Positions 1 to 6,831 of a stretch of DNA of 12,209 nt are shown here, in pieces. The notes below the pieces were generated by a model that was not told the DNA's origin, ran no database searches, and saw only the letters and a list, made by a program, of their open reading frames with translations. Position 1 is the first letter of the stretch; every line of letters begins with the position of its first letter. Made by a program: the position numbers and the translations under genes. Source of the DNA: DATNIC01 sp035604635 (GTDB lineage: Bacteria; Vulcanimicrobiota; Vulcanimicrobiia; Vulcanimicrobiales; Vulcanimicrobiaceae); NCBI GenBank assembly GCA_035604635.1, contig DATNIC010000235.1:1-12209 (forward strand), written 5' to 3'.

Positions 1-611
1 ACTTCCTAGATCTCAAGTCCAACCCGCATGAGTTCGACCGGATCAACCGGATCGCAACGGAGTGGCGCGGCCGGACGATCCGGCACTTCCCCAAGCCGAC
101 GATCGCGATGGTCAACGGCTATTGCTTCGGCGGGGCGCTCACGATCGTCGAGGCGTGCGACATCGCGCTCGCGGCCAACGAAGCGACCTTCGGTCTCTCG
201 GAGATCAACTACAAGAACTTTCCGGCGGGGAGCGTCACGCGCTCGCTGATCAACGTCATGCGTCCGCGCGATCTGCTGTGGTATACGTTAACGGGCCGGC
301 CCTTCGACGGGAAGAAAGCGGAAGAGATCGGTTTCGTCAACCTCGCGGTCCCGCTGACCGCGCTGCGCGCTCAGACGATCGAGATCGCCAAAGAGATCGC
401 CGCGAAGGACGCCTCGGCGCTGCGCGCCGCCAAAGAAACGTACCGCTTCTCGATCGGCATGGATTGGGACATGGCGATGAATTTCTCGAATGCGAAGTCG
501 GCGCAGCACGTCGCCCGCCAAAACGACGCATTTCGCAAGGAAGGGATCGAGGATTTTCTCGCCGGGAAGTACCGTCCCGGACTCGACTCGCACGAGCGGA
601 TCAAGCAATGA
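1..611 (+). CDS. Enoyl-CoA hydratase/isomerase family protein, hydroxycinnamoyl-CoA hydratase/lyase-like (5' partial)
   Basis: The reading frame is open from base 3 to the TGA at 609-611; the start lies upstream of the window, and the first in-frame ATG (108) is inside the conserved fold. Visible residues include KPTIAMVNG, the CFGG oxyanion-hole turn and FGLSEIN, all strongly like Pseudomonas hydroxycinnamoyl-CoA hydratase/lyase (276 aa), so about 68 residues are missing. That enzyme hydrates feruloyl- or coumaroyl-CoA and cleaves it to an aldehyde plus acetyl-CoA in the cytoplasm. Its catalytic Glu143 is matched by the Glu of GLSEIN. By recalled alignment, the tyrosines that contact the substrate phenol (Tyr75, Tyr239) are both Asn here, so the substrate may not be a 4-hydroxycinnamate. 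The gene overlaps the next by 4 bases (ATGA), the first link of a catabolic operon. Family membership is secure; the exact reaction is not. Confidence 0.88.
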   Translation, partial: FLDLKSNPHEFDRINRIATEWRGRTIRHFPKPTIAMVNGYCFGGALTIVEACDIALAANEATFGLSEINYKNFPAGSVTRSLINVMRPRDLLWYTLTGRPFDGKKAEEIGFVNLAVPLTALRAQTIEIAKEIAAKDASALRAAKETYRFSIGMDWDMAMNFSNAKSAQHVARQNDAFRKEGIEDFLAGKYRPGLDSHERIKQ

Positions 612-1381
612 CCCAGACGATCGACGTCCGCGGCTGTAAGACGAACGTCCGCCGCATGGGCAAAGGACCGACGCTCCTGTTCCTGCACGGAATGCGCGGC
701 CTCGACGACGATCCGCCGTTCCTGCGGCAGCTCGCTGCGCGCTTCGACGTCGTCGCGCCCGACCACCCGGGCTTCGGGAAATCGGACGATCCCGCGTGGC
801 TCGACTCGATCGGCGATCTCGCGTACTTCTACGCCGACTTCATCGAAGCGCTGAGCCTGCGCGAGATCCATCTCGTCGGGCACTCGATCGGCGGCTGGAT
901 CGCATTGCAGCTCGCGGTTCGCAGCTGCGAGCGCTTGCGCAGCCTCTCCTTGGTGAGCTCGGCTGGGATCCGCGTGAAAGGGATCCCGCGGGCCGATACC
1001 TTCATGGTCTCGCCGGAAGAGCTTGGCCAGTTGCTTTTCGTCGACGGAAAGCTCGCCCGCGAGTTCGTCGAGCGCGAGAGCGATCCCCAGCGATTCGGTT
1101 TCAACTTCAAGAATCAGGTGACGTCGGCGAAGCTCACTTGGCAGCCGCGCTTGTGCGATCCGCAGCTCGAAAAGTGGCTGCACCGCGTCAGCGTCCCGAC
1201 CTTCATCCTATGGGGCGACTCGGATCGCGTGATACCGCCTCAGTACGCCGAGGCGCTGCATGCGGCAATCGCCGGCTCGACCGTGAAGATTTTGCCGGAG
1301 TGCGGGCATGTCCCGACGGTTGAGAAGCCCGACGAGTTCGTCGGCGCGATCGCGGGCTTCATCGAGAAGGCGGCATCATGA
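608..1381 (+). CDS. Alpha/beta hydrolase, meta-cleavage-product hydrolase-like
   Basis: A 257-residue alpha/beta-fold hydrolase. The frame is open further upstream, but ATG 608 is chosen because it overlaps the previous stop as ATGA and places the first strand (TLLFLHG, residues 22-28) near the N-terminus as usual. The inferred triad is Ser93 in GHSIGG, Asp206 in WGDSDRVIP and His234 in CGHVPTVEKP. The HG motif at 27-28 and DHPGFGKSD at 52-60 are typical of the MhpC/BphD-like group, which hydrolyses C-C bonds in vinylogous diketones, but esterases, lactonases and epoxide hydrolases share these motifs. No signal peptide, so cytoplasmic. It ends in a 4-base overlap with the next gene, so it is probably co-translated with its neighbours. 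In this operon it could hydrolyse a ring- or chain-cleavage product, or an ester made by the downstream monooxygenase. Confidence 0.9.
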   Translation: MTQTIDVRGCKTNVRRMGKGPTLLFLHGMRGLDDDPPFLRQLAARFDVVAPDHPGFGKSDDPAWLDSIGDLAYFYADFIEALSLREIHLVGHSIGGWIALQLAVRSCERLRSLSLVSSAGIRVKGIPRADTFMVSPEELGQLLFVDGKLAREFVERESDPQRFGFNFKNQVTSAKLTWQPRLCDPQLEKWLHRVSVPTFILWGDSDRVIPPQYAEALHAAIAGSTVKILPECGHVPTVEKPDEFVGAIAGFIEKAAS

Positions 1382-2562
1382 GAGTCTTCATGTTCCATTT
1401 GATGCCGTATCAGTACATGGACATGGACTATCAGAAGCGGTACAGAGCGGCTTGGGTCGTGCTGCCCAATACCGAGTTCGATCCCAAGAAGGGTCACGAG
1501 CTCTACAATCGCTATCTCGACGAGCTCGAACTCTGCGCGGAGCTCGGCTTCGACGGGATTGCCGTGAACGAGCACCATCAGACGGCGTACGGACTGATGC
1601 CCTCGCCGGTCGTGATGGCATCGGCGCTCTCGCGGCGCACGAAGGACTGCAAGATCGCGATCCTAGGCAACGCCTTCGGCCTGCGCGAGCATCCGCTGAC
1701 TCTGGCCGAAGAGCACGCGATGATCGACAACATCACCGCAGGCCGGGTGATCACCGGAATGGTCCGCGGGGTGGGGTGCGAGTATTTTTCTTTCGGTGCG
1801 AATCCGGCGCAGTCGCATGACCGCTTTCACGAGGCGCACGATCTGGTCGTACGCGCGTGGACCGAGCCGGGTCCGTTCGCATTCGAGGGCAAATTTTACA
1901 ACTTCGAATACGTCAACGTTTGGCCGCGTCCGTATCAGCAGCCGCACCCGCCGATTTGGGCGCCGTCGATGGGGAGCCTCGAAACGATCGAATGGGCCTC
2001 GCATCCGTCGCGCAAGTACGTCTACCTGCAGAACTACAGCGCCGTCAAATCGGTCCAGCGCTATCTGACGATGTATCGCGCGATCGCCGAGAAGACGTGG
2101 GGCTACACCGCGGCCTCCGAGCAGCTCGGGTGGGGCGCGCCGACCTACCTCGCCGAGACCGATGCGAAGGCACGCGACGAAGCGCAAGTTCACATCGAGT
2201 CGCTCTTCAACAAATTCTTGGCGAAGACGCCGGAGATGATGTTCCCGCCCGGCTATATGAGCGCCAGCTCGGCCGCGAACATGGAACAACACAAGAAGCA
2301 GATCCGCGGCAACGTCACCGTCGACGGCCTCATCGAGCAGGGTATCATCCTGTGCGGCTCGCCGAAAACGGTGCTGGCCAGGCTGACCGAAGCGCACAAG
2401 CTCTTGGGCTTCCAGAATTTCCTGGCGCTCTTGCAGTTCGGGACCCTGCCCCGCGACCTCACCGAAAAGAACATCCGCTTGTTTGCGGCCGAGGTCATGC
2501 CCGCGCTGCAGCGCCTCACCGACAAGGAATTCGTCGGGATGGACTTGGCGGCAGCCGGTTAG
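1378..2562 (+). CDS. LLM-class (luciferase-like) flavin-dependent monooxygenase
   Basis: A 394-residue protein of the bacterial luciferase-like family, which uses reduced FMN (or F420 in some branches) and oxygen to oxidise small organic molecules. Family marks are the first strand VFMFHLMPYQ, the segment GFDGIAVNEHHQTAYGLMPS (about residues 59-78), the strand KIAILGNAFGLREHP, the GRVITGMVRGVG turn (about 121-132), and WPRPYQQPHPPIWAP (about 182-196). The start ATG overlaps the preceding stop (ATGA) and has a good ribosome site, GAGAAGG at 1364-1370, seven bases upstream. No flavin reductase gene is visible in the window, so reduced flavin must come from elsewhere. In this operon it probably performs the oxygen-dependent hydroxylation or Baeyer-Villiger-type step. 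The family is certain; the substrate cannot be read from sequence. Confidence 0.93.
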   Translation: MRVFMFHLMPYQYMDMDYQKRYRAAWVVLPNTEFDPKKGHELYNRYLDELELCAELGFDGIAVNEHHQTAYGLMPSPVVMASALSRRTKDCKIAILGNAFGLREHPLTLAEEHAMIDNITAGRVITGMVRGVGCEYFSFGANPAQSHDRFHEAHDLVVRAWTEPGPFAFEGKFYNFEYVNVWPRPYQQPHPPIWAPSMGSLETIEWASHPSRKYVYLQNYSAVKSVQRYLTMYRAIAEKTWGYTAASEQLGWGAPTYLAETDAKARDEAQVHIESLFNKFLAKTPEMMFPPGYMSASSAANMEQHKKQIRGNVTVDGLIEQGIILCGSPKTVLARLTEAHKLLGFQNFLALLQFGTLPRDLTEKNIRLFAAEVMPALQRLTDKEFVGMDLAAAG

Positions 2563-3329
2563 TGCTCGAAGAGCTGTACTTCGACGGCGCACCCGTCATC
2601 GTGACCGGCGCCGGTTCGGGGATCGGGCGGGCGGCCTGCGAGGCGTTCGGCGAGCTCGGCGCGACGCTGGTTCTCGTCGGGCGCACGCTCGAGGCGCTGC
2701 AGCAGACCGCGGAGCGGCTGAAGAAGTCCGGCGCAACGAGCGTCGCCTTCGTCGCCGATGTCACGAACGAAGAGGACGTCGCGAAGCTGCGGGATTTCGT
2801 CGCGGCGCGGTGGGATCACGCCAAAGCGCTCGTCAACAACGCCGGCAACAATTTTCGTTCATCGGTGGACGAGCTGACGACCGAGAAATGGCGAGAATTG
2901 TTGAGCGTCAATCTCGACGGGACGTTCTTCATGTCGCGCGCATTTCTGCCGCTGCTCTTGAAAGCGGAGGGCGGCGCCGCGATCGTGAACGTCGCATCGA
3001 TTTTCGGCGTCATCGGGCCCGCCGGTTTCGCTGCGTACGCCGCCGCGAAAGGCGGCGTGATCTCGCTGACGCGCCAGATGGCGATCGACTACGGGCCCAG
3101 AGGGGTCCGCGTGAACGCGATCTCTCCCGGCCCGATCTTGACCGATCGAGTCGCCGGTTACTACAAAGGACGAGAGCAGGATCTTGAGCTGACCGCAAGC
3201 GCGGTCGCCCTTGGCCGCTTTGGAACGCCGCGCGAGATCGGCAATACGATCGCTTTCATGGCGTCCGACGCTTCGTCGTACATGAACGGCGCAAACGTCG
3301 TCGTCGACGGCGGACGAACAATCAAGTGA
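2562..3329 (+). CDS. Short-chain dehydrogenase/reductase (SDR), classical type
   Basis: A 255-residue classical SDR. The cofactor loop is TGAGSGIG (residues 15-22), followed by NNAG (92-95), Asn117, Ser146 and the YAAAK motif with Tyr159 and Lys163, a complete catalytic tetrad. Arg41 after the second strand suggests a preference for NADP(H), since NAD-specific members usually have an acidic residue there. The C-terminus (ANVVVDGGRTIK) is typical. The start is GTG at 2562, which shares its G with the preceding TAG stop; no ATG lies early enough to keep the Rossmann loop, and the upstream frame runs through the oxygenase gene without homology. It ends in a GTGA overlap with the CoA-transferase. 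It presumably oxidises or reduces a hydroxy- or keto-intermediate of the same pathway. The family is certain and the substrate unknown. Confidence 0.92.
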   Translation: MLEELYFDGAPVIVTGAGSGIGRAACEAFGELGATLVLVGRTLEALQQTAERLKKSGATSVAFVADVTNEEDVAKLRDFVAARWDHAKALVNNAGNNFRSSVDELTTEKWRELLSVNLDGTFFMSRAFLPLLLKAEGGAAIVNVASIFGVIGPAGFAAYAAAKGGVISLTRQMAIDYGPRGVRVNAISPGPILTDRVAGYYKGREQDLELTASAVALGRFGTPREIGNTIAFMASDASSYMNGANVVVDGGRTIK

Positions 3330-4471
3330 AAATGCTCGACGGGGTGAGAGTACTTGAACTCGGCGCGCTGATCACGGCGCCGCTTGCCGGGATGATGCTG
3401 GCCGATCTGGGTGCCGACGTGATCAAGATCGAGAATCCGAACGGCGGCGACTCGTTTCGTCCCTATCGCGGGAAGTCGTACAGTCCCCGGTTCGCCGCGT
3501 ACAACCGCGGCAAGCGAAGCGTCACGCTCGATCTTGCCTCCCAGTCAGGCCGCTCGGCGCTGCTGGCTTTGGTGAAGCGCAGCGACGTGCTGATCGAAAA
3601 CTTTCGTCCCGACGTCATGGCGCGGCTGCAGTTGGACTGGGACATTTTGCACGCGACAAACCCTCGCCTCACTCATTGTTCGATTACCGGGTTCGGCGCC
3701 GACGGCCCGCTCGCGGATCGTCCGGCCTTCGATGCGGTCGGATTGGCGATGAGCGGGATCGCGAGCTTGTTCTTGGACCCGGCGAATCCCGAATTGATGG
3801 GACCAACGATCACGGACAACGTGACCGGGATGTACGCGTGCTACGGGATCCTCGGCGCGCTCTACGAGCGCGAACGCAGCGGAATCGGCCGGCGGGTTGA
3901 GGTCAACATGCTCGAATCGTCGATCGCCTTCATGCCCGATCCGTTCGCCAACGCAATCATGGGCGGGCAGGCGATGGACCGGCTGACCCGCGTGTCAGCC
4001 TCGCAATCCTTCGCGTTCACGTGTTCGGACGGCAAGCTGTTGGCGATTCAGCTGTCGACGCAGGACAAATTTTGGACGGGCTTGTTGGCGGCGATCGGGT
4101 ACCGGGAGCTCGCAGACGATCCGCGCTTTGTCTCGCGCGAGCAGCGCGTCGCTCACTACGTCGAGCTGCGCGCCGTCCTGCGCACCATTTTTGCGACGGC
4201 GCCGCGTGCCGAATGGTACGTCCGCCTCGAACGGCACGACGTCCCGTTCGCGCCGGTCCACACCCTGCCCGAGGTCGTCACGGACGAGCAAGTCGTCCAT
4301 CTCGGGACGTTTTACCACATGCGGCACCCCATTGAGGGGGAAATCACCGCAATTCATAACCCGGTCCGCATCGATTCGGGCCGCATCGACTCGGAACGGC
4401 CCCCGCCGGCGCTCGGCGAGCACACGGCGGAGGTCTTGCAGGAAGTCTCGGAGGCTCAAGCTCGCTCGTAA
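3326..4471 (+). CDS. Family III acyl-CoA transferase (CaiB/BaiF family)
   Basis: A 381-residue CaiB/BaiF CoA-transferase. These cytoplasmic enzymes move CoA between carboxylic acids through an aspartyl anhydride. Motifs are GVRVLELGALITAPLAGMML near the N-terminus, ADLGADVIKIENP (26-38), YNRGKRSVTLDL (59-70), DVLIENFRPDVM (87-98), and the catalytic Asp164 within TITDNVTGMYA. The start is either GTG 3326, overlapping the SDR stop as GTGA, or ATG 3332; GTG is preferred because the weak ribosome site GGCGGA (3309-3314) is better spaced for it. The end is complete. In this operon it would activate an acid to its CoA thioester, supplying the crotonase-type enzyme encoded at the 5' end. Donor and acceptor acids cannot be inferred. 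Succinyl-CoA, formyl-CoA and aromatic-acid transferases all belong to this family. Confidence 0.93.
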   Translation: MKMLDGVRVLELGALITAPLAGMMLADLGADVIKIENPNGGDSFRPYRGKSYSPRFAAYNRGKRSVTLDLASQSGRSALLALVKRSDVLIENFRPDVMARLQLDWDILHATNPRLTHCSITGFGADGPLADRPAFDAVGLAMSGIASLFLDPANPELMGPTITDNVTGMYACYGILGALYERERSGIGRRVEVNMLESSIAFMPDPFANAIMGGQAMDRLTRVSASQSFAFTCSDGKLLAIQLSTQDKFWTGLLAAIGYRELADDPRFVSREQRVAHYVELRAVLRTIFATAPRAEWYVRLERHDVPFAPVHTLPEVVTDEQVVHLGTFYHMRHPIEGEITAIHNPVRIDSGRIDSERPPPALGEHTAEVLQEVSEAQARS

Positions 4472-4475
4472 GTGT

Positions 4476-4480
4476 AGGAG
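4476..4480 (+). promoter_or_regulatory. Ribosome binding site of the Tat-exported hydrolase
   Basis: AGGAG at 4476-4480 lies eight bases before the GTG start at 4489. It supports this GTG, for which there is no early ATG alternative. It is among the strongest ribosome sites in the window and sits where the operon's run of stop/start overlaps ends in a 17-base gap. Confidence 0.8.
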
Positions 4481-4488
4481 ATTTTGCC

Positions 4489-5787
4489 GTGGATCGTCGT
4501 CAGTTTATTCGCTCGTCTGGACTAGCAGCCGCTGCCATGGCGGCATCCGGTTCCGCCGCTGCGGCGGCGACGCCGGTGACCCGTCGCTGGACCGAAGAGA
4601 AGTGGGCCTTGGATCAGGTTATCCAAGCTAACGGGATGGATTGGGATCAGGGACGCAGTCGCGGGCTTGCGGCGACGTGCGGTCCCGAGGCGGAAGGTGA
4701 TGTCGCCGCTCTGCGCGCGCGGATCAAGAAGTTCGCCGATTTTGCGCACGCGTACGAGGCGGCGGCGCGGCGCCGCGAAGCCGAAGCAAGGGAACACGAA
4801 GCGTCAGGCGAGATGGTCTCGGCACGCGACAACTATTTCTTTGCGGCCCAGTTCTGGATGGGTGCCCAATGGCCGATCTACGAGAAGAACGACCAGAACA
4901 TGATGTACAACGCCCGCAAGCGCGAATGCTACGAGAAGTACGCGCAGCTGTCGGATCATCACGTCGAAGCGGTTTCGATTCCGCTGGGGAACAACGTCAT
5001 CCCCGCCTATTTTCACTTACCGCCGAGTTACAAAGGCGGGAAGATTCCGGCGATCGTCTCGATCCCCGGCATGGATGGCGCCAAGGAAGGCCGCGTCGCG
5101 CTCTACGGGGATCGCTGGCTCGAACGTGGATTCGCCGTCCTGGCGGTCGACGGGCCGGGCGAGTACGAAAGTCCGCTGCTTGGGAGCTACGTCCGGCGCG
5201 ATGCATGGCTTGCCTCGGGCCCAGCGCTCGCGAACTGGCTCTCGGCCCGATCCGAGGTCGATGCGCAGAAGCTCGGGATCATCGGGACGAGTTTCGGCTC
5301 TCTGTTCGGGACGTGGGCGAGTTCGGCGGAGCCGCGCTTCCGGGCAGTCGCAGTGCAGTCGACGTGTCTGGAGCCCGGCTGTCACACGATCTTCGAGCAG
5401 GCGTCGCCGACGTTCAAGATGCGCTTCATGTTCATGTCCGGTTACACCGATGAGGGCGAGTTCAATAAGTTCGCGAAGACGCTGACCTGGGAAGGTTACG
5501 CCGAAAAAATTCGGGTGCCGTACCTGTGCGTCGCGGGCGAAGCCGACGAACTCTGCCCGATCGAGAACACCGAGCGAATGTTCAAAGTGATGCAGGCGCC
5601 GCGCAATCTGCTCGTTTATCAAGATTCGCGACACTCGATCGCCGGCGTCCCGTCGGCGGCGAATGGCCCGTCCTACGCGCCGCTCATGGCGAATTGGATG
5701 ACCGCGCGCCTGAACGGCAAGCCGATGGCGAGCGAACGCTGGTATGTCGAAGCCAGCGGAAGGGTCAATAAGACGGCGTATGCGTAG
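4489..5787 (+). CDS. Tat-exported alpha/beta hydrolase (FrsA/pseudooxynicotine-hydrolase-like)
   Basis: A 432-residue secreted hydrolase. The N-terminus DRRQFIRSSG followed by an Ala-rich core is a twin-arginine signal peptide, with likely cleavage near residue 27, so the folded enzyme should act in the periplasm or outside. A helical N-terminal/cap region (about 35-155) precedes the alpha/beta core. The inferred nucleophile is Ser268 in GTSFGS, with Asp353 in AGEADELCP and His382 in DSRHSI; VSIPGMDGAKEG (191-201) probably forms the oxyanion region. Cap plus core resembles the FrsA-like group that includes 2,6-dihydroxypseudooxynicotine hydrolase, a C-C hydrolase, but esterase activity is equally possible. 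It is the last gene of the plus-strand operon, 17 bases after the CoA-transferase. Its TAG directly abuts the stop of the minus-strand gene. Two binding-protein genes follow, which fits release and capture of a substrate fragment; that link is inference. Confidence 0.87.
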   Translation: MDRRQFIRSSGLAAAAMAASGSAAAAATPVTRRWTEEKWALDQVIQANGMDWDQGRSRGLAATCGPEAEGDVAALRARIKKFADFAHAYEAAARRREAEAREHEASGEMVSARDNYFFAAQFWMGAQWPIYEKNDQNMMYNARKRECYEKYAQLSDHHVEAVSIPLGNNVIPAYFHLPPSYKGGKIPAIVSIPGMDGAKEGRVALYGDRWLERGFAVLAVDGPGEYESPLLGSYVRRDAWLASGPALANWLSARSEVDAQKLGIIGTSFGSLFGTWASSAEPRFRAVAVQSTCLEPGCHTIFEQASPTFKMRFMFMSGYTDEGEFNKFAKTLTWEGYAEKIRVPYLCVAGEADELCPIENTERMFKVMQAPRNLLVYQDSRHSIAGVPSAANGPSYAPLMANWMTARLNGKPMASERWYVEASGRVNKTAYA

Positions 5788-6831
5788 CTACTGCGCTATG
5801 CCGAACGTCTGGTTGAACGAACGAACGTTTTCCGAGTAGTTAACGCTGTCCGAGGGATTGGTGACGACGATGTGCAGCTTCGGACTCCAAATCGCTTCGT
5901 CACTTTGCACGTCCTTGCGGCCCGAGACGCGTCCGATCACCGATGTCTGAGCCATCCAAGCTTGCGTTTCGTGCGACATCAGCCAGCGGACGAAAAGCTT
6001 CGCCGCATCGGGATGCGGCGCGTTCTTCATGACCGCGACGCAGAGCGTCTCGCCGATCGTAGGATCGGCGTTGATGACTTCGACAGGCTGCCCCGCGCGC
6101 TTGAGCCGCATCCCGTTGTACGCGTAGATGTTGACGCCCGCAGCATACTCGCCGGCCGCGGTCATCGTCATCGCGATCTGGTGACTCCCGACCATCGAGG
6201 GCTGGTTTGCTGCCAGGCCGCGCATCAACCGGTCGGCGGCTTCGTTCCCCATCGCACGATGCATCGAGGCGTACCATTCGTAGGAGCCGTTGAAAAGGGC
6301 AAACTTTCCGCGCCACTCCGGCTTAGTCAGATCCATCCACGCCTTGGGCGGCGTGAGGCCGAGGGCTTTGACCTTGGCCGTATTGTAAGCGATCGCATCG
6401 GTATTCATGAAACCCACTCGCCAGTAGCCGTCCGGATCGACGTACCCCGGTCGGTAGTCACGATCTTCGGGAATGCGCAGGGAGACGAGATAACCCGAAC
6501 GCTTGAGCTGGTCGGTCTGAAAGCCCGGCGAAACCTCGGCGTCGACGTCGTAGTGGCCGGAGCGTTGCTCGATCGTCAGCTTCGCGGGGATTTGGTCGCT
6601 CTCGTAGCGCAGCGCCTGCAGCTTGACGCCGGGATAGTCGGCGTTGAACCGATTGACCAGCTTCGCGACGTCTTCAGCCGTCATCGCGATATAGATCGAG
6701 ACGGCGCCTTGCGCTTGCGCCTTCGCGATGAGGTCGTTATCGGTGACCGGCGCAGCGGAAAGGCCGCGCGGCATCGTGGAGAAGAGCAGCAGGAGCGACG
6801 ACGCGGCAGCGACGCGAATGCAATGAAGCAT
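5788..6831 (-). CDS. Extracellular solute-binding protein, Fe(III)/AfuA-like ABC family
   Basis: A 347-residue secreted protein. The N-terminus has a Sec signal peptide (hydrophobic ASSLLLLFS core, likely cleavage after Ala27 in LSAAPV). The mature part is a type 2 periplasmic binding fold of the family annotated as ABC iron(III) or phosphonate/thiamine binding. Clues are the early strand AVSIYIAMTAEDVAKLVNRF, YDVDAEVSPGFQTDQLKRSG, the WRVGFMNTDAIAYNT strand, KAWMDLTKPEWRGKFALFNG, and HPDAAKLFVRWLMSHETQAWM near the end. No iron-binding tyrosine pair can be confirmed by eye, so the ligand is open; relatives bind organic anions and phosphonates too. ATG 6831 is the only start that retains the signal peptide, because an in-frame TAG lies four codons upstream. 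No permease or ATPase gene adjoins it. Its 3' end touches the hydrolase stop without a gap, and its start codon overlaps the next gene's start. Confidence 0.88.
   Translation of the reverse strand: MLHCIRVAAASSLLLLFSTMPRGLSAAPVTDNDLIAKAQAQGAVSIYIAMTAEDVAKLVNRFNADYPGVKLQALRYESDQIPAKLTIEQRSGHYDVDAEVSPGFQTDQLKRSGYLVSLRIPEDRDYRPGYVDPDGYWRVGFMNTDAIAYNTAKVKALGLTPPKAWMDLTKPEWRGKFALFNGSYEWYASMHRAMGNEAADRLMRGLAANQPSMVGSHQIAMTMTAAGEYAAGVNIYAYNGMRLKRAGQPVEVINADPTIGETLCVAVMKNAPHPDAAKLFVRWLMSHETQAWMAQTSVIGRVSGRKDVQSDEAIWSPKLHIVVTNPSDSVNYSENVRSFNQTFGIAQ

Noticed and set aside
371..1183. Long minus-strand open frame (270 codons) across the crotonase and hydrolase genes
   Set aside because: It is antisense to two genes with clear catalytic motifs, its Arg/Glu-rich product shows no domain, and such frames are expected in GC-rich DNA.
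1663..2592. Minus-strand open frame (309 codons) opposite the luciferase-like monooxygenase
   Set aside because: It shows no recognisable fold, and the plus strand encodes a full-length family member with good start context.
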